Shown: positions 1-8,071 of the stretch, piece after piece | How positions within the stretch are numbered: position 1 is the first letter of the stretch | How the letters are laid out: each line of letters opens with the position of its first letter | From: Meridianimarinicoccus zhengii | GTDB taxonomy: Bacteria > Pseudomonadota > Alphaproteobacteria > Rhodobacterales > Rhodobacteraceae | Assembly: GCF_003254465.1 (NCBI RefSeq) | Contig: NZ_QDFI01000014.1 | Location: forward strand, 1 to 64,000 | Direction: 5' to 3' | DNA length: 64,000 nucleotides | The notes under the pieces: generated by a model | What the model saw: the letters and a program-made list of their open reading frames with translations, nothing else | Told to the model about the DNA's origin: nothing | Database searches by the model: none | Translations under genes and position numbers: made by a program

Positions 1-381
1 GCCGCCCGTGCCCGCGCCGCCGCCTGCGCCGCCGCCCGCGCCGGGGGTGGACCCGCTGGCCGAGGCGTTGAAGACGACATTGTCCCCGATCACCACGTTA
101 TTGAGCGCCTTGAACCGTGCCGCATTGCTGCCGCGCAGCGTGACGGTATCGCCGTCGTTCAGAATGAAGTCGCCCTCGAAGGTGTAGGTCGTGATGCCGC
201 CGGACGTCGAACTGGTGAAAGTCACGCCGTTGACCGAGCCGCCGGAAATCGCGCCGCCGAAATTGCCCGCGTCGGTGTTGACGAGAAAATCGAACGCCTG
301 TGCCGGTCCGTGGGCGGCGACCGCGCACAGCGCGGCCAGCGATGTCGCGGCGAGGTGCCGCCTGGGATGGAATGAACGCAT
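1..381 (-). CDS. Secreted glycine-rich surface protein, N-terminal part (cut by window edge)
   Basis: The first 127 codons of a minus-strand gene that continues past the left edge with no stop inside the window. The start at 381 is set by a strong GGAGGAG ribosome site 9 bases upstream. The protein opens with a basic MRSFHPRR stretch, an Ala-rich hydrophobic core and a likely signal-peptidase site near residues 27-29 (AQA). The mature part is rich in Gly, Ser, Thr, Asn and Val (for example GGAISGGSVNGV) and ends at the edge in a Gly/Ala tract. That composition suits an exported beta-helical or autotransporter-like protein, but no named domain is visible and the C-terminus, which would decide this, is missing. 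Function unknown. Confidence 0.75.
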   Translation of the reverse strand, partial: MRSFHPRRHLAATSLAALCAVAAHGPAQAFDFLVNTDAGNFGGAISGGSVNGVTFTSSTSGGITTYTFEGDFILNDGDTVTLRGSNAARFKALNNVVIGDNVVFNASASGSTPGAGGGAGGGAGTGG

Positions 382-574
382 GGTCGTGATCTCCTCCATA
401 AGTTGTCTCACGTCCGGCACCCTGCAGCGGTCGATTATTGGTTAATGTGTCATCGGGCACAAACGATCACAATTTTCCAAGATTTTGCATATTAGGGCTC
501 GAGGCGGCGTGGTCAGGGGGCGGACCCGGACGACATGCCTTCCGCGTGTTGGCACGGCACGGTATGTGGAGCCC

Positions 575-1738
575 ATGGTTGCCCTGAAATACATCTACGC
601 CACCCGCGCCGCCGAAGGCACGATCCGCCCCGATCCCGCGCAGGAAGCGGTCCTGCCGGAGCTTGACCGCATCCGAGACGAACTTGCGGCCCCACCGCCG
701 AAGCGCAGCATCTTCGGGCGTGCCCCGAAGCCCGTGCCGGTCAAGGGCCTGTATCTCTGGGGAGGGGTGGGGCGGGGCAAGTCGTACCTGATGGACCTGT
801 TCGTCACCCATGCCGGCGTGCCCCGGCGCCGGGTGCATTTCCACGCCTTCATGCAGGAAATCCACGCGGGCATGACCGAAGCCCGCAAGCGCGGCGTGGA
901 CGACGCGCTTGCACCCGTGGCCGATAAGCTGGTGGCGGAGCTGCGCCTGCTCGCGTTCGACGAGATGCAGATCACCGACATCACGGACGCGATGATCGTG
1001 GGGCGGCTGTTCCAGCGGCTGTTCGACGGCGGGGTGACGGTGGTCACGACCTCGAACCGTCATCCGGACGAACTTTACAAGGACGGGCTGAACCGCGCCC
1101 TGTTCCTGCCCTTCATCGACCTCATCAAGGAGCGGATGACGGTCTGGGAACTGGCAGGACCGACCGATTACCGGCAGGATCGGCTGTCGGGTGAGCAGAC
1201 CTATTTCCACCCGGCGGATGCGTCGGCCCGTGCAGCGGTGGATGCGATCTGGCACGACATGACCGGCGCGCCGCGCACCCGAGGGGGGGGCGGGACCGAG
1301 GCGGCGGTCAGCGCGGCAGCCCGAGGCGTTTCGGGGGAGGACGGGCTGACGCTGCGCGTGAAGGGGCGCGACGTCCATTTGCCGCGGTTCCGGGCGGGCG
1401 TGGCGCGCGTGTCCTTCTGGGATCTCTGCGGCGTGCCGCTTGGCGCGGCCGACTATCTTGCCGTGGCAGAGGCCGTGCGCGTCCTGATCCTGGAGGACGT
1501 GCCGCGGCTGGGGATCTCCAACTTCAACGAGGCCAAGCGCTTCGTGACGCTGGTCGATACGCTGTACGAGGCCGGGACGCGGCTGATCGTGACCGCCGCG
1601 GACACACCCGACCAGCTTTATCTCGAAGGGGCGGGCGCGTTCGAATTCGAACGCACGGCATCGCGCCTGCACGAGATGCAGTCCGCCGACTGGGGCGCAC
1701 GGTCCGATGCGGTGGACAGCCCCGGCGCGGCGGGGTAG
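575..1738 (+). CDS. zapE: Cell division protein ZapE (AFG1-family AAA ATPase)
   Basis: 387-residue P-loop ATPase of the AFG1/ZapE family, which in bacteria associates with the FtsZ ring under stress and in mitochondria handles misfolded respiratory subunits. Walker A is GGVGRGKS (about residues 63-70), Walker B is LLAFDEMQ with the family-typical TDITDAM after it, and TTSNRHPDELYKDGLNR follows as a sensor region. I chose the ATG at 575, with GGAG just upstream, over an in-frame ATG at 485 whose extra 30 residues are Arg-rich and look untranslated. An eight-G run at 1283-1290 lies in a low-complexity insertion (RGGGGTEAAVSAAARG) absent from the core fold. The gene stands alone, 55 bases before pheS. 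Confidence 0.93.
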   Translation: MVALKYIYATRAAEGTIRPDPAQEAVLPELDRIRDELAAPPPKRSIFGRAPKPVPVKGLYLWGGVGRGKSYLMDLFVTHAGVPRRRVHFHAFMQEIHAGMTEARKRGVDDALAPVADKLVAELRLLAFDEMQITDITDAMIVGRLFQRLFDGGVTVVTTSNRHPDELYKDGLNRALFLPFIDLIKERMTVWELAGPTDYRQDRLSGEQTYFHPADASARAAVDAIWHDMTGAPRTRGGGGTEAAVSAAARGVSGEDGLTLRVKGRDVHLPRFRAGVARVSFWDLCGVPLGAADYLAVAEAVRVLILEDVPRLGISNFNEAKRFVTLVDTLYEAGTRLIVTAADTPDQLYLEGAGAFEFERTASRLHEMQSADWGARSDAVDSPGAAG

Positions 1739-1793
1739 CACACCGCGACATCGGGATTTTTCGGCAGGGATGCACGGGTAGATGGACGGGGCC

Positions 1794-2873
1794 ATGGACG
1801 ATCTGCGGAACAGGTATCTGGCGGCCATCGCCGGCGCGGGCGACGAGAGCGCGCTGGAGGCGCTGCGTGTGCAGGCCGTGGGCAAGAAGGGCGAGATCAG
1901 CCTGAAGATGCGCGAATTGGGCAAGATGACGCCTGAGGAACGCCAGGCGGCGGGCCCCGCGCTGAACGCCCTGAAGGACGAGATCAACAGCGCGCTCGCA
2001 GCACGCAAGGCTGCCCTTACCGATGCGGCCCTCGAGGAACGCCTGCGGGCCGAATGGCTTGACGTGACGCTGCCCGCCCGCGGCGTGGCGCGCGGGATGG
2101 GCACTATCCATCCGGTCAGCCAGGTGATGGAGGAGGTCACGGCGATCTTCGCCGACATGGGCTTCGCCGTCGCCGAAGGCCCGCAGGTGGAAAGCGACTG
2201 GTACAATTTCGATGCGCTGAACATTCCCGGCCACCACCCCGCGCGCGCCGAAATGGACACGTTCTACATGGCGCGCGCGTCAGGCGACAACCGGCCCCCG
2301 CATGTGCTGCGGACCCATACCAGCCCGGTGCAGATCCGCACGATGGAAGCCCAGGGCGCGCCCCTGCGGATCATCGCGCCCGGCCGGGTCTATCGCGCCG
2401 ATTACGACCAGACGCACACGCCGATGTTCCACCAGATCGAGGGGCTGGCGATCGACCGCGATATCTCCATGGCGAACCTGAAATGGGTGCTGGAGGAATT
2501 CTTCGCCGCCTTCTTCGAGCTGGACGGGATCAAGACCCGCTTCCGCGCGTCGCATTTCCCGTTTACCGAACCGTCCGCCGAGGTGGATATCCAGTGCACT
2601 TGGGTGGACGGGCAGTTGCGGATCGGCGAAGGCGACGATTGGCTGGAGGTGCTGGGTTCGGGCATGGTCCATCCCAAGGTGCTGGAAGCCGCCAAGGTCG
2701 ATCCGGCACAGTGGCAGGGCTTCGCCTTCGGCATGGGCATCGACCGAATCGCCATGCTGAAATACGGCATCCCCGACCTGCGCGCGTTCTTCGATTCAGA
2801 CCTGCGCTGGCTGCGCCATTACGGCTTCAGCGCGCTGGACGTGCCGACCTTGCATGGAGGGGTGAGCCGGTAG
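1794..2873 (+). CDS. pheS: Phenylalanine--tRNA ligase alpha subunit
   Basis: 359-residue class II aminoacyl-tRNA synthetase subunit that charges tRNA-Phe as part of an alpha2-beta2 complex in the cytoplasm. An N-terminal coiled-coil arm ([20 protein letters not shown]) is followed by the catalytic core with motif 2 (FHQIEGL) and motif 3 ([17 protein letters not shown]) near the C-terminus. The start at 1794 (MDDLRNRYL) fits the family's usual N-terminus; the in-frame ATG at 1782 adds four residues and cannot be excluded. In most bacteria pheT follows directly. Here the next gene is an unrelated lipoprotein on the other strand and pheT is not in the window, so the beta subunit must be encoded elsewhere. 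Confidence 0.96.
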   Translation: MDDLRNRYLAAIAGAGDESALEALRVQAVGKKGEISLKMRELGKMTPEERQAAGPALNALKDEINSALAARKAALTDAALEERLRAEWLDVTLPARGVARGMGTIHPVSQVMEEVTAIFADMGFAVAEGPQVESDWYNFDALNIPGHHPARAEMDTFYMARASGDNRPPHVLRTHTSPVQIRTMEAQGAPLRIIAPGRVYRADYDQTHTPMFHQIEGLAIDRDISMANLKWVLEEFFAAFFELDGIKTRFRASHFPFTEPSAEVDIQCTWVDGQLRIGEGDDWLEVLGSGMVHPKVLEAAKVDPAQWQGFAFGMGIDRIAMLKYGIPDLRAFFDSDLRWLRHYGFSALDVPTLHGGVSR

Positions 2874-2903
2874 GCACAACAGCCGGGCGCAACCTAGGTC
2901 ATA

Positions 2904-3332
2904 TCAGGAGCAGTTGATCTCGTTCTGGACCGCACCGTTGTCGTGAAAGGTGTACATCGTATCTTCCAACTGCCAGAACACCTCGTGGCCGCCGCACCAT
3001 TCGTCTCCGCTGCGGAACAGCGTTTCGCAGAAATTTCCGCCCGACATGCGCCACGTTCTTTCCCGCGTTACCGGCTCTCCGCCGAGCGGCGTGTTCGTTT
3101 TTGTCACCGTGCCATTTGTCCGGTAAGTATTGGTACCATTACCCACAACGTTGCCGTCAGAGTCATACGCCGTGATCTGGCAGGTGTTGCCGACATACTG
3201 CGCCGCGATCTGCTGGCCGGTCATCTGCGTCAGGCCACGCTGTAAAAGCGCTTCCTGATTAAGAGCGCCAGTTGACACCGGCGTGCAAGCGACAAGTGCC
3301 ACGAGAGCTGTAATTTTCGCAATTACTTTCAT
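2904..3332 (-). CDS. Small predicted lipoprotein, unknown function
   Basis: 142 residues with a lipoprotein signal: basic start MKVIAK, hydrophobic core, and lipobox LVAC with Cys16 as the probable lipidated residue. The mature domain carries five more Cys residues and reads as a small beta-rich fold (CQITAYDSDGNVVGNG, TYRTNGTVT, CETLFRSGDEWCGG). It is reminiscent of uncharacterised small periplasmic lipoproteins of Rhodobacteraceae, but I recognise no named domain. GAGGA lies seven bases upstream of the start. Codon use and base composition are visibly more AT-rich than in the flanking genes, and the upstream region is AT-rich too, which hints at different ancestry. The gene is convergent with pheS, with 30 bases between the stops. 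Confidence 0.8.
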   Translation of the reverse strand: MKVIAKITALVALVACTPVSTGALNQEALLQRGLTQMTGQQIAAQYVGNTCQITAYDSDGNVVGNGTNTYRTNGTVTKTNTPLGGEPVTRERTWRMSGGNFCETLFRSGDEWCGGHEVFWQLEDTMYTFHDNGAVQNEINCS

Positions 3333-3574
3333 GAAATATCCTCACTTTACATTCTTACCTAACGTAAAGAACATAAGGGATTCGGGTCAATCAATTTTCT
3401 TTTCCAAAACTGTTTTCATTGCGCAGAACGACAGCGCATTCGCGACGTGATCCGGGTCGCCCACCATTCTCGGTCCCGATGATGACGCGCTGCATGCCGC
3501 GCATCTCCGTCCCCGGCACCATATCCGGGCGCCGGCAGGGTCTGGAACCATCGTGCGTGACCGTGGCGCTGCGA
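3333..3574. other. AT-rich intergenic stretch with an inverted repeat
   Basis: About 240 bases between the lipoprotein and the YcaQ-type gene. The first 80 bases are markedly AT-rich and must hold the lipoprotein promoter. They contain an inverted repeat, CTTTAC at 3345-3350 and GTAAAG at 3364-3369. The rest can be read on the minus strand as a 63-codon frame from a TTG start (3578-3387) ending in GDPDHVANALSFCAMK. That could be the tail of a decayed gene, but it has no ribosome site and I do not call it. Confidence 0.35.
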
Positions 3575-4771
3575 TCAACCGCGCAGCCAGCCGTCCGCGA
3601 AGGCGATCTCCTCGGACCCGGTGAGCGCCCGGAGACGATCTAGCTCCGCGTGCAGCCCCGCGATGCGCGCCTTGCCCATGCTCACCCCTGGCTCCGGCCA
3701 GAAGGCGCGCACGGCGATCCTGCCGCCCGACCGGCGCGCATCCAGCCGGCCGATCAGGCGGTCGCCCTGAAGCACGGGAAAGACGTAGTAGCCGTAGCGC
3801 CGTTTCGCTTCGGGCACGAAGATCTCGATCCGGTAGTGAAAGCCGAAAAGACGCTCCGCGCGGTCACGGTCGCGCAGGGCCGGATCGAACGGCGACAGGA
3901 GCCGGACGCGCGCGCCGGGCGCGGGTAGGCACATCGCCGCATCCAGAATCGCGGGCGTCGTGAAGCTGCGCCGGAACGTTCCGTCCGCCATCTCGATTCG
4001 CGCCTCGACGATGCGGCCCTCGGACTGGGCAGCGGCGCACCATTGCCGTGCCTCGTCCCGTGTCGCGATCTCGAAGAACGCGGCGATCTCGCCGCTCGTG
4101 CCAAAGCCGAGACGGGAGAGCCCCTGCCACATGGCCCAGTCCACGATGTCGCGGTCGTCGTGTCGGCGGTTGAGGTATTCCGCCGGGATCACGCGCTCGG
4201 CCAGGTCATAGACCTTGCGAAAGCCCTGCCGGTGACAGATCGCCAGCCGGCCGGAGCGCCAGAGAAACTCCAGCGCCGTCTTCGACGGATGCCAGTCCCA
4301 CCAGCCTGACGATCCCTTCCTGTCGTCGCCGCCCAGATCGCGGGTGCTGACAGGCCCATGGTCGGTCACGTGGCGAAGGACCGTGTCGATTTCGTCGTCC
4401 CAGCCGGCGCGGCGCCCGGCCGTCCAGCGGTCACGGATACGCGCTGCGTCGCGGTCGAATTTCAGGCGCCACATCGGGTAGAACGCCATCGGGATGATCG
4501 CCGCGTCATGGGTCCAGTGTTCGAACGCCGTTCGATGCCGTGCGACCAGGGTGTCCAGCGCCCGCGGCCGGAACCGCCCGCGGCGGGACCACAGGATCAG
4601 GTCGTGGGCGCGCGCAAGCGTGTTGACGCTGTCCACCTGCACGAAGCCGAGGCGATGCAGAACATCGTCAAGGTCCGCGCCCGTGGCCGGCCCCAATCCC
4701 GGCCGCAGCAGCAGGTGCCGGTCAAGGAACAGGCGGCGTGGTTGCGCGTTGGTGAGGGTCGGGCGGGTCAT
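3575..4771 (-). CDS. YcaQ/AlkX-type winged-helix DNA glycosylase
   Basis: 398-residue protein of the HTH_42 (YcaQ/DUF1006) superfamily. Characterised members (E. coli YcaQ, Streptomyces AlkZ) are cytoplasmic glycosylases that unhook DNA interstrand crosslinks or bulky alkyl bases. The catalytic Q-x-D/Q signature is visible as QVD at residues 45-47 in LGFVQVDSVN. It is followed by the family-typical AHDLILWSRRGRF, the YYVFPVLQGDRLIGRLDAR stretch and the C-terminal FWPEPG segment. Length is normal for the family. No clear ribosome site precedes the ATG at 4771. It is a single gene; the 200 bases upstream, to the LacI gene, hold nothing I can identify. Confidence 0.85.
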   Translation of the reverse strand: MTRPTLTNAQPRRLFLDRHLLLRPGLGPATGADLDDVLHRLGFVQVDSVNTLARAHDLILWSRRGRFRPRALDTLVARHRTAFEHWTHDAAIIPMAFYPMWRLKFDRDAARIRDRWTAGRRAGWDDEIDTVLRHVTDHGPVSTRDLGGDDRKGSSGWWDWHPSKTALEFLWRSGRLAICHRQGFRKVYDLAERVIPAEYLNRRHDDRDIVDWAMWQGLSRLGFGTSGEIAAFFEIATRDEARQWCAAAQSEGRIVEARIEMADGTFRRSFTTPAILDAAMCLPAPGARVRLLSPFDPALRDRDRAERLFGFHYRIEIFVPEAKRRYGYYVFPVLQGDRLIGRLDARRSGGRIAVRAFWPEPGVSMGKARIAGLHAELDRLRALTGSEEIAFADGWLRG

Positions 4772-4973
4772 TCGCAGGGACTATGGTCGTGGCCACGGAC
4801 GGGATCAACGGCGAACCGCGCCACGGTGTCGACCGGGAGTGCGGCCGCATCGTCGGTGTCTCTTGCAGGCCGGGATTGGTGTCGCGCTGCCGAAACGGAC
4901 CTGCGGCGGACCGACATCCGGCCCCACGTGGCTCCGCGTCATGCAACTGTTCCCGACAAGCTGCCGCTGACCG

Positions 4974-6011
4974 TCACGCGCGGGGTGCGGACCGGCCGTG
5001 GGAAGCGCGAAGAACGACCGGGCATTCAAGGCGCATCTGCTCGATGGTGGCCGGGCCATCCCGCAACAACGCCTGCGCGCACCACTGGCCCATTTCCCTG
5101 TGAGGCAGCAGTACCGTGGACAGCGCCGGGGACAGGTGCTGGGCGATTTCCTGGTCGTCATAGCCCATCACGGCGACGGTTTCGCCCGGGCGCTCGCCGA
5201 TTTCCTTCAGCGCCTCGTAGCAGCCGACCGCCATCAGGTCGTTGGCGCAGAAGATCGCTTCGGGCCGTATCGGGCCACGCATCAGTTCAAGTGTCGCCGC
5301 GCGCCCGCCACTGGGCAGGAAGTTGCCTTCGGCCAGCAGCGCGGGGTCCAGCTCCATCCCCGCGGCGCGCATGGCCCGGGTGAAGCCTTCCTCGCGCTGG
5401 CGCGACGCGTCCATCCACCGCTCGCCGGTGATGAAGGCGATGCGCCGGTGCCCTTGGGCCAGGAGTGCATTGGTCGCCGCCTCGCCGCCGCGCCGTTCCG
5501 CCGGCACGATGGAGGCGAACCGCGCCTCCGCGTCGTAGCAGTTCATGAGCACCGCCCGGTGCCGGTTCAGGGCGCCGGGCAGCCGCGCCGGCCGGGTCAG
5601 GATCGAACCGTAGATGACCCCGTGCACGCCATCCGCGGCCCATTTCCGCAGCACCGCCGCTTCGTAGTCCGGATCGCCACCGGTCATCACGAATTCGACG
5701 ATGGCGTCGTGCTTGCGCGCTTCTTCCTGCACGCCCTCGATCGAAATCGCGGCGAAGGGGCTCGTGGCGATTTCGTCCAGCATCACCCCGATGACCCGCT
5801 GCACGAGCGCCTTGGGCGGGCGCCCCGCCGAACGCGGGCGGTAGCCGAGCTCGGCCACTGCCTCCAGTACCCGCCGCCGCGTATCGGCACCGATGCGCAT
5901 GTCTTCCATCCCGTTCAGGACGAAGGAGACGGTGGATTGGGACACGCCCGCGCGTGCGGCGACATCCTTCATGGTGACACGCGGTGCCGGCGGGGTCTCT
6001 TTCTCGCTCAT
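4974..6011 (-). CDS. LacI-family transcriptional regulator of the adjacent sugar operon
   Basis: 345 residues. The N-terminal LacI helix-turn-helix and hinge are clear (VTMKDVAARAGVSQSTVSFVLNG, about residues 13-35), then a periplasmic-binding-protein-like ligand domain (VIGVMLDEIATSPF, FCANDLMAVGCYEAL, VMGYDDQEIAQ). The ATG at 6011 (MSEKETPP) gives the normal LacI length; the open frame runs far upstream but there overlaps the permease gene and is not real. It is divergent from the CUT1 transport operon, with 102 bases between the starts, and most likely represses that operon from the 6050-6067 palindrome. The ligand is unknown, presumably the imported sugar or its breakdown product. Confidence 0.93.
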   Translation of the reverse strand: MSEKETPPAPRVTMKDVAARAGVSQSTVSFVLNGMEDMRIGADTRRRVLEAVAELGYRPRSAGRPPKALVQRVIGVMLDEIATSPFAAISIEGVQEEARKHDAIVEFVMTGGDPDYEAAVLRKWAADGVHGVIYGSILTRPARLPGALNRHRAVLMNCYDAEARFASIVPAERRGGEAATNALLAQGHRRIAFITGERWMDASRQREEGFTRAMRAAGMELDPALLAEGNFLPSGGRAATLELMRGPIRPEAIFCANDLMAVGCYEALKEIGERPGETVAVMGYDDQEIAQHLSPALSTVLLPHREMGQWCAQALLRDGPATIEQMRLECPVVLRASHGRSAPRA

Positions 6012-6028
6012 GCTCCGACTATTGCAGC

Positions 6029-6067
6029 TTGACGGGTGATAATAAAGTTTGCTAAATATTTTTAGCA
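6029..6067 (+). promoter_or_regulatory. Promoter and probable LacI operator of the CUT1 operon
   Basis: A -35-like TTGACG (6029-6034) and a -10-like TAAATA (6053-6058, 18-base spacer) precede the permease gene. A perfect 7-base inverted repeat with a 4-base centre, TGCTAAA-TATT-TTTAGCA at 6050-6067, overlaps the -10. An operator in that position would block transcription, as expected for the divergent LacI protein. The palindrome is seen directly; the assignment to this regulator is inference. Confidence 0.6.
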
Positions 6068-6113
6068 GCCAGTTTTGCGGCAGCACCGGCGAACTTTGGG
6101 AGGAGACGCCAGA

Positions 6114-7211
6114 ATGCCACGACACCCAGGTCAGCGCTTCGCTCTGAGCCAGCGGCAGGCGGCGGTCGTTCTTCTGTTGCCGTTTCTCGCGGTCTATGGG
6201 CTGTTTCTCGTCTATCCCTTCTTCAAGGGCGTCTGGATCAGCCTGCACGACTGGAACCTGATGGAAGTCGCATTCAACCCCGACGCCAAGGCCTACGTGG
6301 GGCTTGAGAACTACGAACGGGTCATGTGGGGCCGCAATATCGTCTGGGGGGCGCTGGCCAGCCCTGTCCTTCAGATCATCGGGCTTATCGGCGTCTGCCT
6401 GAGCCTGTTCCTGCATCGCACAGGGCGCGCCGGGCGCACCACGGCGCTGACCATGGGTATTGCCGCAGTGCTTCTTTTCGTGCTTCCGGGCTTTCATCCG
6501 GGAGAGGAGGGGCGCTGGTTCGATCGTCGCTTCTGGCCCACGGTCGGCAACACGATCCTGTTCGTGGGGCTCGCAGTGCCGGGCGTCACCGTAACCGCGC
6601 TGCTGCTCGCGGCGGCGCTCAACGGCGAAACCCGCGCCAAGGCGACGCTGCGCACGCTGTTCTTTCTCAGCCAGGTGCTGTCGGTCACGGTCGTCACGCT
6701 GATCTGGCAGATCATGTTCTCGCCCCGGCAGGGCCTGATCGCCAACCTGACCGAGTTGTTCGGCGGCACACCCATTACGTGGCTGACCGCCGAAGGCTTC
6801 GCCATGGCCGCCATCGTGATCGCCACCATCTGGTGGTCGCTCGGGATCGCGATGATCCTGTTCCTCGCCGGACTTCAGGATATCTCGAAGGACCTCTACG
6901 AGGCCGCGGCGCTCGACAACGCGACCGGCACGCAGGCCTTCTGGCACATCACGTTGCCCAACCTGAAGCGGACCATCACCGTTGTCGTCGTGCTCCAGAT
7001 CATCCTGCATTTCCAGGTTTTCGGGCAGTCGCACCTGATGACGAACGGCGGGCCCAACGACAGCACGCAGGTGCTTGTCCGCTACATCTACCAGACCGCG
7101 TTCCGCGACAGCGACCTGGGAAGGGCCTCGGCGATGGCGGTGTTCCTGTTCGTCATCATGGGCAGCTTTTCCATCCTCCAATTCGTGCTGGGCCGGGAGA
7201 AGGATCAATGA
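6114..7211 (+). CDS. CUT1 sugar ABC transporter permease 1 (MalF-type)
   Basis: 365-residue inner-membrane permease of the carbohydrate uptake-1 family. It has several hydrophobic segments, beginning with AAVVLLLPFLAVYGLFLVYPF, and near the C-terminus the ATPase-contacting EAA loop (EAAALDNATGTQAFWHITLPNL). It is longer than typical MalF-type permeases because of an inserted membrane pair around residues 80-130 (GALASPVLQIIGLIGVCLSLFL and AVLLFVLPGFHPG). The start at 6114 follows GGGAGGAG; the earlier in-frame ATG at 6075 has no such site. First gene of the operon; its stop overlaps the next start (ATGA). Confidence 0.94.
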   Translation: MPRHPGQRFALSQRQAAVVLLLPFLAVYGLFLVYPFFKGVWISLHDWNLMEVAFNPDAKAYVGLENYERVMWGRNIVWGALASPVLQIIGLIGVCLSLFLHRTGRAGRTTALTMGIAAVLLFVLPGFHPGEEGRWFDRRFWPTVGNTILFVGLAVPGVTVTALLLAAALNGETRAKATLRTLFFLSQVLSVTVVTLIWQIMFSPRQGLIANLTELFGGTPITWLTAEGFAMAAIVIATIWWSLGIAMILFLAGLQDISKDLYEAAALDNATGTQAFWHITLPNLKRTITVVVVLQIILHFQVFGQSHLMTNGGPNDSTQVLVRYIYQTAFRDSDLGRASAMAVFLFVIMGSFSILQFVLGREKDQ

Positions 7212-8041
7212 ACCGCCACTACTACCGGCTCATCCTCGGCCTTTCGATCCCGGCCTTCCTGTGGCTGGTGCCGACGTTGTGGATGGTGTCGCTGTCGTTC
7301 CAGCCCAACGATGTGCTGGCGCGCACGACATCCACCACGGCGCTGGGGTTGATCCCGATCCCGTTCACTTGGGAAAACTACGCCGATCTGTTCCAGTTCG
7401 GGCAGGTGCCGGTCTGGTTTCTCAACTCGTTGATCGTATCCGTGGGCATGACGCTGGCGGTGCTGGCGGTATCGACCACCGCGGGCTACGCGTTGGCGCG
7501 GCTGGAGTTTCCCTTCAAGGAACCGCTGGTGGTGCTGTGCCTCATGGGCCTGATGGTGCCGGAGCAGGCGGTATTCATTCCGCTCTACACGATGTTTGCC
7601 GACTGGAACTGGCACAACAGCCACCACGCGTTGATCCTGCCGCGCGTCGCGGTGCCCATCGGGGTGTTCCTGATGATGCAGTTCTTCAAGGCGATCCCCC
7701 GCGACATCGAGGAAGCCGCGCGGATCGACGGGGTCGGCTGGCTGCAGATTTTCTGGCACGTCATGCTGCCGCTGGCGCGGCCCGCGATGATGACGCTGGC
7801 GATCCTGACGTTTCTCTATGCGTGGAACGATTACCTGTGGCCGCTCGTGTCGGCACAGCAGCGCGAGTTCTTCACCATCACGCTAGGCCTTGCGTCGATC
7901 CAGTCGAATTTCGCACAGGCCGAGGGGCTGGGCCGGGTCATGGCGTCGGGGGTCATCGCCTCGTTGCCCGTGGTGGTGCTGTTCCTGATTTTCCAACGCT
8001 ACGTCGTGCGCGCCATGACCGCGGGCGGCACCAAGGGCTGA
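7208..8041 (+). CDS. CUT1 sugar ABC transporter permease 2 (MalG-type)
   Basis: 277-residue partner permease. Six membrane segments can be read, from LILGLSIPAFLWLVPTLWMV to VIASLPVVVLFLIFQRYVV. The EAA motif is EEAARIDGVGWLQIFWHVMLPL. Its ATG at 7208 overlaps the stop of the first permease by four bases, so the two are translationally coupled and should form the heterodimeric channel. It ends with a typical short cytoplasmic tail, 30 bases before the binding-protein gene. Confidence 0.95.
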   Translation: MNRHYYRLILGLSIPAFLWLVPTLWMVSLSFQPNDVLARTTSTTALGLIPIPFTWENYADLFQFGQVPVWFLNSLIVSVGMTLAVLAVSTTAGYALARLEFPFKEPLVVLCLMGLMVPEQAVFIPLYTMFADWNWHNSHHALILPRVAVPIGVFLMMQFFKAIPRDIEEAARIDGVGWLQIFWHVMLPLARPAMMTLAILTFLYAWNDYLWPLVSAQQREFFTITLGLASIQSNFAQAEGLGRVMASGVIASLPVVVLFLIFQRYVVRAMTAGGTKG

Positions 8042-8071
8042 GGCCCGCTTTACCTGACAGGGAGGAAATCC

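Noticed and set aside
98-460. 120-codon minus-strand frame at the left edge
   Set aside because: It is out of frame with the signal-peptide-bearing gene that starts at 381 with a strong ribosome site; the Arg-rich product is a shadow.
3387-3578. 63-codon minus-strand frame after the YcaQ-type gene
   Set aside because: TTG start inside the neighbour's stop, no ribosome site; the GDPDHVANAL string alone is too short to claim a gene remnant.
6012-7208. Upstream extension of the 4974 LacI frame (would make a 744-residue protein)
   Set aside because: The extension is antisense to a well-supported permease and is His/Asp/Arg-rich shadow sequence; the LacI domain starts at 6011.
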